A stretch of DNA of 64,000 nt from Theileria orientalis strain Shintoku (GCF_000740895.1 NC_025260.1:1592001-1656000); one strand, 5' to 3'. Shown: positions 33,553 through 44,469, counted from the stretch's first letter. A program made the numbers and translations. The notes: a model not told the origin generated them from the sequence alone.

Positions 33553-35085
33553 ATGGGAGTTCGTCAATCTCATCTTAACATTCATTTGCTATATAAGACC
33601 GGTAAATACGGTCAACAAGGTTACGAAGTTACTCTTTCCAAAGAAGTAGTCAAAGATTGTAAAAGCTTTGAAGTTTACACTCATACAATCGAATATAAGT
33701 CAGGGAATGGTACTAATTTTGATATTTATATTTATAACAATAAACGGCCATATACTACAGATTCTTACGTTTTCGCTTACTGTTCCCCTAGCGGCAAGAA
33801 TCAAGTCGTGAAAGCGGTTAAAGTTTATTTTTCAGTTTTCATTCCTGATGTACCTTTGGTTATTTCATTTTATACGAACGGTGCCCAAACTCATAACTGT
33901 TTACCCAGTGTTCTGAAAAAAGCCGGTTGGGATTATGGAGCCTATATAACAAGACAATCCTTTATTGAGGAGTTATCCAAAGAATTGCCTAAGTTATATA
34001 AACAGGCATCATCAAACTGGAAAATACAGTTTTTTGCTAAACATGATGTTGAATCAACTATTTCTGAACAAAAGGAAGATTTAGATAATGAAGGCAATTA
34101 TAAAAGATATATTTATAAACCATCAATTGAAAAAGCTACTATGAGTAGCAAAGAGTTGTTTAAATCTTTTACAACTTCTGCGTTTAAAAATCAAATAGAT
34201 TATTCGTATTTAAGCATTGTTAACGAAAAAACTTTTGATGGTATTCTAATATACACTTACATCAATATCGCATTAGTTTTGGAGTTTATTGATCCTTGTC
34301 AAAAAATACACATTCAGAGAAAGGATAAGGATGCTACCTACTGGGCTAAGGAAGAATTAGAATACACAGAGGATAAATCTCTAACAGAGAATTTGAATAA
34401 AATACAATCCGAGTCAAGCTCTAATAACATTGTCACATTTATGCTTGACAAATTCGACAAATACAACGATGTCGAAGTTACACATAATAAGGATTCTCAT
34501 ACCACGTACACCAAATACACACATAAATCGAAGGTTGAAAATAAACCTAACCTTGTATTTAAAGGTGTAAAGGTCACCATAGTAAAACAGCCTTTTGAAA
34601 ATAAAACGAAATCTCTTGATGTATACTATTTGAAAGTTAGAGGAGGGATAGATGGCAAGCAGGATGGGAAACCTTTTTTAATTATATTTAATGAAACTGG
34701 TGAGGGTAAAGAAAATAAAACGACAATATACCACTTTAACAACACTGAACAATTTAATGATTGGATCGAATTTAAAGATGATAAATCTGAAAAATTGGAA
34801 CAAAAATTAGAAGAAATAGAGAGTAGTAGAGGTTGTGGTGTTGATTTATTTCTCCTTCGAAAGTTAGCTTTTGAAATATTAATTAGAGAAGAACGTCCCA
34901 CTCCTCCCGCGCCTCCACCAGAGGAAAAACCAAAAAGACCACCTATATATGTACCTCCAACAACTGAACCAGCGAATTTATCGTTAATCATAGGATGCAG
35001 TGTAGGAGGGTTCCTCTTACTAGTGGCTTTGGTTGTTGGTTATGGTATCTATTGGTACAACACAACCATCAAACTCTTGACATAG
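33553..35085 (+). CDS. Array family gene 6: MGxxxS start, C-terminal membrane anchor
   Basis: Intronless, 510 residues, the shortest member, starting MGVRQS. The body is the most diverged of those with a class A promoter: YFSVFIPDVPLVISF, AGWDYGAYIT, a reduced second module (TFDGILIYTYINIALVLEF, with ATYWAKEE in place of GxWW), and LDVYYLKVRGG with DWIEF. The second module lacks most of the variable charged loop. The linker is PTPPAPPPEEKP, then PTTEPANLSLIIGC, so even the start of the conserved helix region differs slightly (NLSL for NWWL). The rest of the helix and tail are the common form. Confidence 0.86.
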   Translation: MGVRQSHLNIHLLYKTGKYGQQGYEVTLSKEVVKDCKSFEVYTHTIEYKSGNGTNFDIYIYNNKRPYTTDSYVFAYCSPSGKNQVVKAVKVYFSVFIPDVPLVISFYTNGAQTHNCLPSVLKKAGWDYGAYITRQSFIEELSKELPKLYKQASSNWKIQFFAKHDVESTISEQKEDLDNEGNYKRYIYKPSIEKATMSSKELFKSFTTSAFKNQIDYSYLSIVNEKTFDGILIYTYINIALVLEFIDPCQKIHIQRKDKDATYWAKEELEYTEDKSLTENLNKIQSESSSNNIVTFMLDKFDKYNDVEVTHNKDSHTTYTKYTHKSKVENKPNLVFKGVKVTIVKQPFENKTKSLDVYYLKVRGGIDGKQDGKPFLIIFNETGEGKENKTTIYHFNNTEQFNDWIEFKDDKSEKLEQKLEEIESSRGCGVDLFLLRKLAFEILIREERPTPPAPPPEEKPKRPPIYVPPTTEPANLSLIIGCSVGGFLLLVALVVGYGIYWYNTTIKLLT

Positions 35086-35724
35086 TTTACACAATCAGGT
35101 TGTTTACTCTCACTTGTGTACCATATTTCACTGTACTATACTGTAAACACCTGTAAAATATTGTCAAATGTACCAAAACAGTATTCAACACCTGTAACAT
35201 ATCACTCACCTCTAATCCAATGCAGTTTTATAACATATGTGTTAGCCATGTTTATTTATAATAGCCTTGTACATACTCAAATAACATCCATCATATCTAT
35301 TAAGTTATTTCATAATAACCTAAAAACAGCCTATCCAAACAATAAATCAAAGTAGAGTTAATATCCATGTTGCTATTAAAAATATTTGACAATCAAACCA
35401 TATGAAAACACCGGTGTCAGTCAAGAGCACCTAAATATTATTTAACGAGTTTAGTCATTTAATGATTAAACATAAACGAACATAACAATTTGAATTTATA
35501 AATGTTATATAATTGATGTATTTGTTGTGGTTTCATCAACTTTCATATGATTATATGTGGCATCAATACTATTAAGACACACTTAGTATCAGATTCTACA
35601 ATGCCGATTTGAAACCATGAACTTTTTCATGGTTGAATCGACTTTTTATATATTGTAATATTGATATTTGTGTAAAAATAGTATATATACACTCATTCAT
35701 GATGGTTTTATGAGTGTTTTTGTT

Positions 35725-35749
35725 GTCGCCAGTGTAATACTGGTTCGAC
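35725..35749 (+). promoter_or_regulatory. Array hairpin, copy for gene 7
   Basis: Same 25-nt hairpin, 285 bp before the ATG at 36034. Confidence 0.7.
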
Positions 35750-35972
35750 TACCTCTTGATTTGTATTATTATGTTATAATGGTCTTTTAATCACCTATTC
35801 GTGATTAAATTGACCAATTGTATATTGTTTTATTTAATAATCCATTTGATTATATATATTAATTAATGTAGTATGTTTCTAAAACTTGTTTTTTAACTTA
35901 TAATTGTTTTAAATAAGGCTTTAAACAATTATAAATGTTGGTACACATTTTTAATATTATAAAAATGAATAA

Positions 35973-36007
35973 TTATCGCAATTGTAAATTCAGTATAATT
36001 ATCGCAA
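35973..36007 (+). promoter_or_regulatory. Two TTATCGCAA boxes before gene 7 (class B)
   Basis: Same layout as before gene 5, with the last box 26 bp before the ATG. Confidence 0.6.
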
Positions 36008-36033
36008 TATCGTCTTAGTGAGTTCGACATAAG

Positions 36034-37638
36034 ATGGGAGCTCGTCAATCCTATCTCTACATTTATTTAAAGAATACTGAAAGATCATATTCCCATGATG
36101 GATACAAAGTAACTCATTCCATAGAATCAGTCGACAATTGTAAGAACTTTGAAGTTGTTACACATAAAATAGAATATAACCCAGGGGATGGTACTAATTT
36201 CGATATTTACCTATACGAAACTGAAGACAAAAATCCTAACGCTTACTATTTTTTCGCCTATTGTTCTCCTGGCATCAAAACACATGTTGCCAAAGAGGTC
36301 AAAGTATATTATTCAATTTTAGGTCCTCATATTCCTTTGATGATTTCTTTTGTTAGAGATAAAGACACCATTAACTGTGACGTTGACAAATTAAGAAGAG
36401 ACAGATGGAATTGGGCCGCTTATATAACTGATTATTCCCTTGGGACTGATCTTAAAAAACCTTTGGAAGATGCGTTCAAGAAGACATTTTGGAACAGAAC
36501 AATAGAATTTGAGCAAGGAAGTAAGCCAACTTCAAATGTTATAGTATTTCCTCAACGAATTGATGATAAAAATTACAGAATTATCTTTATACCAAATAAG
36601 GGAGATCCAGTTTTGAATGTTAACTGTTTATTTAGTTTTGATACTACATTTAAATCTGAATATAAATCGTATGAAGTTCAAGCTGGTTGTAAAAATACTA
36701 TATCCAATGCTAAAAATCAGATTGATTCTTATTTTCTGGAATCGCTTAAAAAAGTAGTATATTATAATGGCATCATTGTATACTATGCTCGAGACAAAGA
36801 ACAACAAGGTGACCTCAGACTTGAAGAAAACCACTATGACAATACTGCTTTACTTGTAGAGTTTGTTAATTCATGTGAAACCGTATCCTTTAAGAGAAAA
36901 AATAAAAACTGTTCATGGTGGGTTGAAGAAACATTTAACTACAAGAACTTTAAAGATTTGCCTGGTCAGTTAGATACAATATCCAAAGAAGCCAAAGAAG
37001 AAGTAAACGCAGTCATTATTGAAAAAACTTCTAGATACCATGGTGTTTCAGAATTTAAACAAGATAAACAACCAGCTTATATGAAATACACACACGAATT
37101 TGGAACAGCTAACACGACAGTCCTCCTCTCTAATAGAACAAAGTTAGACGTTGGTCCATTCAAAAATTTAGGCATTAAAGCAAAGCATGTTGAGGTATGT
37201 TATTTAAAAGTTGGTGATAATAACGATACACAACCGTTTTTAATAGCATTGTATGAAAATGAATCGAAACTCGCCAAAGTTTGCCACTTTAACAATAAGG
37301 ACAAATTTGATGATTGGATTGAATTGGAACCAATGGACAAATTAGAGGAAAAATTAAAAAAAATATCGGAAAGTGGATCTTGTTCTACTCATGTATTTTG
37401 GCTTAGAAAGGTGGCCTTTTATTTTTTAACAACCGGTGAGCCTCCCCCTGAAGCTCCACCAAAAGAACCTGTTCCACCAGAAAGACCACCCGTAGATTCT
37501 CCGACACCACCGCCACCTCCAGGACGAAATTGGTGGTTGATCATAGGATGTAGTGTAGGAGGGTTCCTCTTACTAGTGGCTTTGGTTGTTGGTTATGGTA
37601 TCTATTGGTACAACACAACCATCAAACTCTTGACATAG
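36034..37638 (+). CDS. Array family gene 7: MGxxxS start, C-terminal membrane anchor
   Basis: Intronless, 534 residues, starting MGARQSYLYIYLKN exactly as gene 5, then diverging. Landmarks: VYYSILGPHIPLMISF, DRWNWAAYIT, YYNGIIVYYARD (FFDG changed to YYNG), CSWWVEE, VEVCYLKVGDNNDTQPFLI and DDWIEL. The linker is rich in proline (PPEAPPKEPVPPERPP, then PPPPPG) before NWWLIIGC and the common helix and tail. It is the last array member: the common 3' flank continues only about 73 bp past the stop before the sequence becomes unrelated. Confidence 0.87.
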   Translation: MGARQSYLYIYLKNTERSYSHDGYKVTHSIESVDNCKNFEVVTHKIEYNPGDGTNFDIYLYETEDKNPNAYYFFAYCSPGIKTHVAKEVKVYYSILGPHIPLMISFVRDKDTINCDVDKLRRDRWNWAAYITDYSLGTDLKKPLEDAFKKTFWNRTIEFEQGSKPTSNVIVFPQRIDDKNYRIIFIPNKGDPVLNVNCLFSFDTTFKSEYKSYEVQAGCKNTISNAKNQIDSYFLESLKKVVYYNGIIVYYARDKEQQGDLRLEENHYDNTALLVEFVNSCETVSFKRKNKNCSWWVEETFNYKNFKDLPGQLDTISKEAKEEVNAVIIEKTSRYHGVSEFKQDKQPAYMKYTHEFGTANTTVLLSNRTKLDVGPFKNLGIKAKHVEVCYLKVGDNNDTQPFLIALYENESKLAKVCHFNNKDKFDDWIELEPMDKLEEKLKKISESGSCSTHVFWLRKVAFYFLTTGEPPPEAPPKEPVPPERPPVDSPTPPPPPGRNWWLIIGCSVGGFLLLVALVVGYGIYWYNTTIKLLT

Positions 37639-37711
37639 TTTACACAATCAGGTTGTTTACTCTCACTTGTGTACCATATTTCACTGTACTATACTGTAAA
37701 CACCTGTAAAA
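37639..37711 (+). repeat. Truncated array 3' flank, right edge of the array
   Basis: The first about 73 bp after the gene 7 stop match the start of every spacer, then identity stops abruptly at about 37711. This marks the right boundary of the homogenised unit. Confidence 0.85.
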
Positions 37712-37942
37712 TATGACACTCTGAATACTCTCAGAAATATTCAACGCAGCTTTAACGGATTTAATGCAGTTTTAACTTGTAAATCAGTTTCACACTTAAG
37801 GCTGGTTTAACACACTAATATAATGCAGAATTAATATATGCTATATTACATATATACTACACATAGTATTTCCAATGTGTATACTAAGAATACATATATA
37901 TAAATAAAGATATTTTATTAAATTAACGTAAGAACATTGGTA

Positions 37943-38443
37943 TTAATCCTCTTGATAGTACTTTTTGGCGTGTTCGGAGTACTTCTCTGGCGACACTGCC
38001 TCCACGACGATCGGCATAAAGCCGTGTAATGTGCCGCACATCTCACTGCATTGGCCGTAAAACACGCCCTCACGCAGTATAAAAGTTGTCACCTTGCATA
38101 ATCGTCCTGGGACTGCGTCAACTTTAATCCCCAGGGATGGAACTGACCAGCAGTGTAACACGTCAGTTGCAGTGACTAGAAAGCGTATGTGTGTCCTCGT
38201 TGGCAATGTCAGCCTCTTATCCACCTCAAGTTGCCTGAGCATACCTGGAAGTAGGTCCTCATCGGTGACCAGGTTTGACTGGAACGAGTAGTACTTAGGA
38301 ATCAGATCTGGGTTTTCCAGGTACTTTTTAGGTATCGGATATCGGTCTCTCGAGCGTTCCAAATCTGCTTCAGATACCTGTGGCTTTGGTGCTTCTGCGT
38401 AGGAGGTGTTTAACAGTTTATTTTTCAGAGTATCCCACCACAT
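37943..38443 (-). CDS. COX2B: Cytochrome c oxidase subunit 2, C-terminal half (split, nuclear)
   Basis: Single exon, 166 residues. It contains only the soluble copper A domain of cytochrome c oxidase subunit 2. The ligand set is complete: His in LHCWSVPS and the Cys-x3-Cys/His/Met cluster in [14 protein letters not shown]. The two membrane helices that begin ordinary COX2 are absent. In apicomplexans and relatives, cox2 was split and moved to the nucleus as cox2a and cox2b, and this is the cox2b piece. The N-terminal 80 residues ([16 protein letters not shown] onward) include the region for import and pairing with COX2A; no classical cleavable presequence is obvious. The partner is not in this window. 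It sits just outside the array. Confidence 0.93.
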   Translation of the reverse strand: MWWDTLKNKLLNTSYAEAPKPQVSEADLERSRDRYPIPKKYLENPDLIPKYYSFQSNLVTDEDLLPGMLRQLEVDKRLTLPTRTHIRFLVTATDVLHCWSVPSLGIKVDAVPGRLCKVTTFILREGVFYGQCSEMCGTLHGFMPIVVEAVSPEKYSEHAKKYYQED

Positions 38444-38870
38444 TGTATATTTTAAGTGTGTATATTCACCGAGTGTTTATTAGTTCAAATATTCCAATTT
38501 TTTAAAATAACCCTATATTTTTAATAGAAACAGCTGCTATTATATAAAACTGTAAATATAACCTGAAATTAGAGTGGACCTAGTGAAAAATAGAGTTAAA
38601 TTGGTCTCAAAACACAGTTACGATAAATGGTGAATTAAAATTTCAAAAATTAATTATTAGTCATTACACATATTTATGACAATTATAAATTGTTCTTTAA
38701 ATTACCATTAGCCTTAAAATCTGAGTAATAAAAGTCAATTACACAGTGGCAAATACCCAACTATGCATAAACAGCTCATATATCGTCTAATAACCCAAGA
38801 ATAATTGACTATTAATACACAAATTAGTTATCGAAGATATAAAAAACGAAAACAGAACAATAACAATTAT
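38444..38870. other. Intergenic region between COX2B and bL17m
   Basis: About 430 AT-rich bases, upstream of COX2B and downstream of bL17m on the same strand. No feature seen. Confidence 0.4.
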
Positions 38871-40170
38871 CTATGGATTAAATTTGAGTGATTTCGTTAT
38901 TTTTTTATTGGGCTTGTGGAGGGGATCCAACATTTCATTTATCATTTTATCGTCAACTTTTTGTATGGAATCCAGCCTCTTTCTAACATCTTCGTCTTCC
39001 AAGCTACTTTTATCCACTGTACTTATATTGTTGTCATTGTTAAACCACTAAATTTTCATTAAATGCTGTTTACACATCACGAATGAACTAACTAACAACT
39101 AATTATTCCTAGTTGTAGACCAAGTTTATCCAATAAATACCATCTGTGTAATTAACCAAAGTACTCATAACATCTGAATAACCAACTGGTACCTGTTTTT
39201 CTTCCATTTTAACTTCATCGATCAAGTTGCCTCCCTCATCAACAAGTCCGTTCTTTCTTCCATACTAAACCATTAACATAAGTCATAATAACTTTAAACT
39301 CTTAATCTTATACATACTGAAGCTGGTCGGTTCTATTTGATTAAAAACCTCTAACTCCAGTAACTACACACAACTACAGTAGACATACGTTAAAGTATTT
39401 GCGATAATTTCTTCTGTTCAATTTCATCAAATTTAGAACATGATTTAACTTATCATGTCCAACTGGCTTAGCAGGAAATGTTTCATTTTCTCTAAATTAG
39501 TATGAATTATTGGCAATGCTGTTAGTTACCAACTAATTGAGCTTGGTGTAGGATAACCAACAAATAGCTATAATAATTATTAATAACTAGATATAAAATA
39601 ATCCTATTAATGACTATCAGTTACGTATCAACTAGCTCTAGGAACGCCATTGGGGAACTGTCCCTTTGCCTTAATCTGAACTGATTAATTACCCTGGTAA
39701 AAAAGAAGTTTCTATATTTATACAGCGGTATGTATTTTTCATATAGCAGGCTCCTCGATTCGGGTGTTCTGATGACAGATTCCACTATTAGGTCAGATTC
39801 GTGTGTATCTATTACATTTCATTAATTTATCCATAATTTGAGCAATATAGTCATTATAACTAGTTAATACCTCTTTTTGCATGATATATAAGTTCTTCAA
39901 TGTATTGTTGAAGTTCTTTTGCTCTGGGTAATGTAACTTCTATTCTACCATTTCTCAGAAGTTTATCTATATGATTCCTAAAAATAATACACAATAATAC
40001 TGATTAATTTACACACATATACAATAACACAAATTGGTAACTATTAGTGTTAATTTAACAACAAATTACCTGATCCAGTCGTAAGACTTAGTTGGCTGCC
40101 CTCGGAATTTTCTAAAAATCCGAGTTTTGAGTCCTAAATTAACAAATTTACAGGTACTAGAAAAGCCCAT
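38871..40170 (-). CDS. MRPL17: Mitochondrial ribosomal protein bL17m
   Basis: Exon 1 is 40170-40070 and exon 2 is 39977-39871. Together they encode the L17 core start (QPTKSYDWIRNHIDKLLRNG, then IEVTLPRAQELQQYIEELIYHAKR). The next exon (from about 39813 to 39630) gives PESRSLLYEKYIPLYKYR, FFTRVINQFRLRQRD and PMAFLELVD, the conserved end of L17. Three or four further small exons (about 39495-38871) encode a charged extension ending KSLKFNP. Phases of these last exons did not all close by hand, so the exact C terminus is uncertain. An organellar ribosome is certain from the bacterial-type fold; the mitochondrion is inferred from the lack of a signal peptide. Confidence 0.82.
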
Positions 40171-40528
40171 TCTTCCATTATGTCTGTTCTGAATGAAGTT
40201 TAATAATTTGTAAAAGGGTGTTTATTGCTTTAATATGTTAGTGTGTAAATGTAGAAGGATTCTGTGGTGTTCTGAGAATAAGATTCTCATTTTATTGTTT
40301 ATTATTATCATTTTTATTTTTTAAAAATTAGATACATTTAAAAAATACAGTATAAAATTTTTAAATATTTATTTTAAGATTGATTTAACTGATGATAATG
40401 TAAAATAATCTATATTATTTTTACGGAACCGCGTTGATCTAACAATTTATACACAAATACAAGTATTTATAAACTTGCCGCTTATTAGATGCAAACACAC
40501 ATATAAAAATAAACTTAAGCATACATAA
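40171..40528. promoter_or_regulatory. Divergent promoter region bL17m/LSG1
   Basis: About 360 bp between two divergent starts; AT-rich, with no distinct motif seen. Confidence 0.4.
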
Positions 40529-43500
40529 ATGGGAGGCGGTAAGAGTCAGAAGGGCGGGAATCACGGGAGCATAGGAAGAACGTTGGCACACGACATACTC
40601 CTGCGCCAATCGGAAAAGAAGGAGCAGATGAGCAGGCTGACGAAGAAGAAGGAGTACTCAGTCTACGAAAGGTCGAACCTGGAAGATTTCACAATGGCAG
40701 CTACTCAGGGACTGGAGTCGTACATAGCGAGAAGAGGGATCTCGAGAGAGGTGAGAAAGACGGACCTGAACTCGCAGCTGTACGAGTTCATCAACTTTCC
40801 AGACCTGATGGACGACTCGAAGTTTCCGATCATCCCGATTCCGCGAAGGAGCTTCCTGTTCACGGATGAGCAGAAGCACCTCTTGTCACAGCTGAACAAG
40901 CAGAGGACGCTCGAGTTGAAGTCGAGAAGCAGAAGATACTACAAGAGAAAGAACAAGAAGAAGGTGGACATGTATATGCACGGAGACATGTCGAGGCCGC
41001 ACCACGGATACTATAACAAGTATACGCCCAACACCGGATACAGCAGAAGCGCAAGTGGAGGGTTAGGTGGGGAAAATAGCAGAAGCATCACGTCAAGTGG
41101 AAGACAGGAAAGCAGCTCCAGAAGACAGAGTGGGTCAGGAGATAATATGGGTACGAGCAGAACGACCTCAAGGAGCAATAAAAACACAGCTAGGGAAAGA
41201 AGTAAGGCACACAGAGGGTCGCCATCAGATGAATACGAGGAGGAAGAGGAACAGTACTACGAAGAATTTGATTACAGCGACGAACAAGTGGATTATCACG
41301 AGGAATACGAAGGAGACCATGACGAGAAACTGAGTGATGATGATGACGATAATGACGACGATAATGACGACGATAATGATGACGATAATGATGACGACCA
41401 TGATAATGACGATAATGACGATAATGACGACGTTTCAGAAGGTAATGAAGAACAGGATGAGTACGAAAGTACAGATGAAGCAGAGGATCAGGAGGGAGAG
41501 GAAAGCGATATGGAAGAGGGGTTGCTGCTAAATTCAGACGAAGAAGATTGTAAGCCTACATCGACGACTACCCTTAACAAAAGTGAGTCAACCCATAATA
41601 GCTTCGATAACCAAAAAGAACCCACGTATGTTGGTACCCCTAATAAAACGGAACACAAGTATGTTGGTACGCCTAACAACAGTCCTGGAGTTGACGCAAG
41701 TGGGAAATATAAGTACGTTGATGAGTACTTGACCTTTTTGAACCACGAGTACAAAAACGTAGACATAAGTAAGCTGACGACGGAAGATCTGGAGAAGATG
41801 GAGCTGAAAAATTTTTATAAGTGGAGAAGCCTGTTGAATAACCTGGAGGCGACTGAAAACAGTATTCTAACACCATATGAGAAAAATATTGACTTCTGGA
41901 GGCAGCTGTGGAGAGTAGTGGAGAAGAGCAACCTGGTGTTGATAGTCTTGGACTCAAGAGACCCGCTCTTCTTCAGAATCAAGGACCTGGAAAGGTACAT
42001 TAAGGAGGTAGATGAAACGAAGGAGGTACGTGTATGATATCGGCATTATGTATATAGGTTATTTATTTATTAAATAATATATACACATGCATGAGTGGGT
42101 GTTATTAAGTGTGTCAAGTGATAAATTAAACTGATTGACGCTAATGTGTAGTTTATGTTGGTGTTGAACAAGGCGGATTTTCTAAACGAGGGGTTGAGAG
42201 TGCAGTGGGCGAAATATTTTAAAAGCAAGGTAAGTTAAAGCATACGCGGATGTGCAGTTGCTGGCACTGTACACAATAGCAGATATATATTTATACATGT
42301 ACACATATATGCACATACATATATAGGTATATATACGTACACATATATAGGTAAATACAGATATATACATGCACACACATATATATGCACACACATATAT
42401 AGGTATATACGTACATATATATATATATACATATTTGTGTGTTAATGATATGTTTAGAAAATTGATCATGTTTTCTTTTCATCACTATATAATTCAACCA
42501 GTAACTCAAATACAACCGCATACACGGATAGTAGTGATACTGATAGCAGTACAACAAATATTGCCAATACTAATGGTAATGAGGGTACTTCTGCTTCTGA
42601 TCATACAGGAACGCATGATAATGGCACGGAAAGGGTCTGTAGCGACGAGTTGGATTATAGAATATACAACGTGGAGCTGCTGCTGAGTAAAATTAACAAG
42701 TACAAAGATAAGTATTTTGAAGCAAGTAGAGGCGGGAGTGACCAGTACTTTGTTGGATTCGTTGGATACCCGAATGTAGGAAAGAGCTCACTGATCAACT
42801 GTCTGATGGAAAAAACGAAAGTGTCAGTGGGAGTGCAGCCAGGAAAGACGAAGCACATGCAAACACTTAAGCTCCACGATACAGACATAACGCTCTGCGA
42901 CTGCCCAGGTATGCCGTAAGTTAGATGTTGATAGGGGTACTGCCTAGAGTGGTAGAACGTATATTTTTTTATTCAACTATTAGTTTATTCTTTCAATAGT
43001 TTTACTAGTGGTTACTGTGTTAATTGATAGATAGAATAGTGACGGTGTTAATTGGTAGATAGATAACTGTGTTAATTGATAGATAGGTAGATAATTGTTA
43101 ATAGGTCTCATATTTCCAAATTTGGTATCGACTAAGTATCACCTATTGATCAATAACATTGTATCAACATCGCATTTTAAGTAAGTGGATATTTATAAAT
43201 GTACATTAGCATTAGTGTAATACAATATGCAACAGCATTACAGTTATACTAGAATACTATTATGGTTATACTAGAATACTATTATGGTTATACTAGAATA
43301 CTATTATGGTTATACTAGAATAGTTAAGTTAGATATAGATGTTAATGTTATTCATCAAAACTGTATGGTATACTACAATAGATATACTATGTGAATACAG
43401 TATGATAAACATAACAAATAAATATAGAGGAAACATGATATTGGCAGTGCAGCTGATATGTAACCTAATACCAATACAACTGTGTAACAAATACGACATT

Positions 43501-44469
43501 AATATAAACGATTGTCTTATCGCAACAGCAGCAAATACCAACAGTAGTAGTAACATTAATACTGGTCGTGGAAACACCATCAATGCAAACATTGGTGGAA
43601 ACATTGGTGGAAACATTGGTGGCAATATCAATGCGAACAGTAGCAGTAACAGTAGTGCCAACATTGGTGGCAACATTGGTGGCAACATTGGTGGCAACAG
43701 TAGTGCTTGTGGTAACTTAGGGGTTGACGAAGAGTTGGCGTACCAGCTGGAAACGAGGCAGAAGGTGCTGTTTAGTTTTAAAGTACTAGAACTGCTGTGT
43801 AAAAACAGAAACTACATAGCAGGAGGAAAAGGAGGTCAACTTGATTACACACGAGCATCAAAGTTGATAATAAATGATTTCACACAGGGGAATCTACTGT
43901 ACTGTAAATGCCCACCAACAACGGTTATAAGGACTGATGGTCCTAGTTCTAGTGCTGGTGGTATTGGTGTTGATAACAGTGGAACTTCTAATGCTAGTGC
44001 TGGTGGTATTGGTGTTGATAGTAGAGGTGGTGGTAGTAAGTTGGATGAGTTGTACGGCTATGGTGAAAGGTTGGACGGAGTGGAAGGAAGTGGACACGTG
44101 AACGCTGGTGGCACAATGGATGAAGGATTATCACAAAAGGACGTTGCATTGGATGAAAGAATAAATAGGCTGTACATAAGTGGAGGGGATATAGAAAGTA
44201 CGATGCAGATGAACACAATAGAGTCGACACGTGCAAGTGATAGGCTTAGTCCAGTCAATTTCAGCAGTACCGCCAGTGAATTTAGCAGAGTTGGCGTCAT
44301 GGGCGGGGGAAGCGGAGCGAGATACATGGGAAAGACGATAACGGAGAGTAGAAGAGACGAGGAAAACGTAAACCAGTGGCTGAAGCAGCAGCTTAACCAG
44401 GAAACGAGCGTGAAGGTGACGAAGAGAAAGATGAGGTTCCTACTCAAGGGGAAGAGGAAGCCGAAGTGA
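40529..44469 (+). CDS. LSG1: Large-subunit GTPase 1 (circularly permuted GTPase)
   Basis: LSG1 acts late in 60S ribosome maturation, helping release the export adaptor NMD3. Exons: 40529-42025, 42152-42229, 42458-42908, 43105-43160, then about 43339-44469 (start of the last exon uncertain). The order of GTPase motifs is permuted: DSRDPLFFR, then the G4 motif LNKADF (exon 2), then G1 GYPNVGKSS (exon 3), then G3 DCPG completed as GLIFP (exon 4). The last exon has the family end DYTRASKLIINDF and GNLLYCKCPP. Lineage-specific low-complexity insertions are an Asp/Asn tract in exon 1 (41330-41440) and an Asn/Gly/Ser-rich tract in the last exon (43520-43710). Introns carry simple repeats. Confidence 0.88.
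41331..41440 (+). repeat. Coding GAC/GAT/AAT microsatellite
   Basis: Runs of GATGACGATAATGAC-type units encode a long Asp/Asn acidic tract in LSG1. Confidence 0.8.
42280..42435. repeat. Intronic ACATATAT microsatellite
   Basis: Degenerate CACATATATA repeats in the second LSG1 intron. Confidence 0.8.
43241..43322. repeat. 22-bp tandem repeat in LSG1 intron
   Basis: Unit starts TATGGTTATACTAG; copies begin at 43261, 43283 and 43305 with partial ends, about 3.7 copies in total. Confidence 0.85.

Larger units (their letters stand above)
35086..36033 (+). repeat. Array spacer 6, class B, 948 bp
   Basis: Second class B copy, nearly identical to spacer 4. Confidence 0.9.

Noticed and set aside
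22341..35355. A 79-codon open frame just after each of array genes 1-6
   Set aside because: It is kept only because the 3' flanks are nearly identical. The few differences seen include amino-acid-changing ones (Thr/Pro, Thr/Lys, Cys/Trp) with no excess of silent changes, and the frame is lost after gene 7. It is more likely 3' untranslated sequence.
20298..35749. tRNA-like B box (GGTTCGAC) inside the array hairpin
   Set aside because: The T-arm does not pair as in a tRNA and there is no acceptor stem or A box, so a tRNA or tRNA remnant is not supported.
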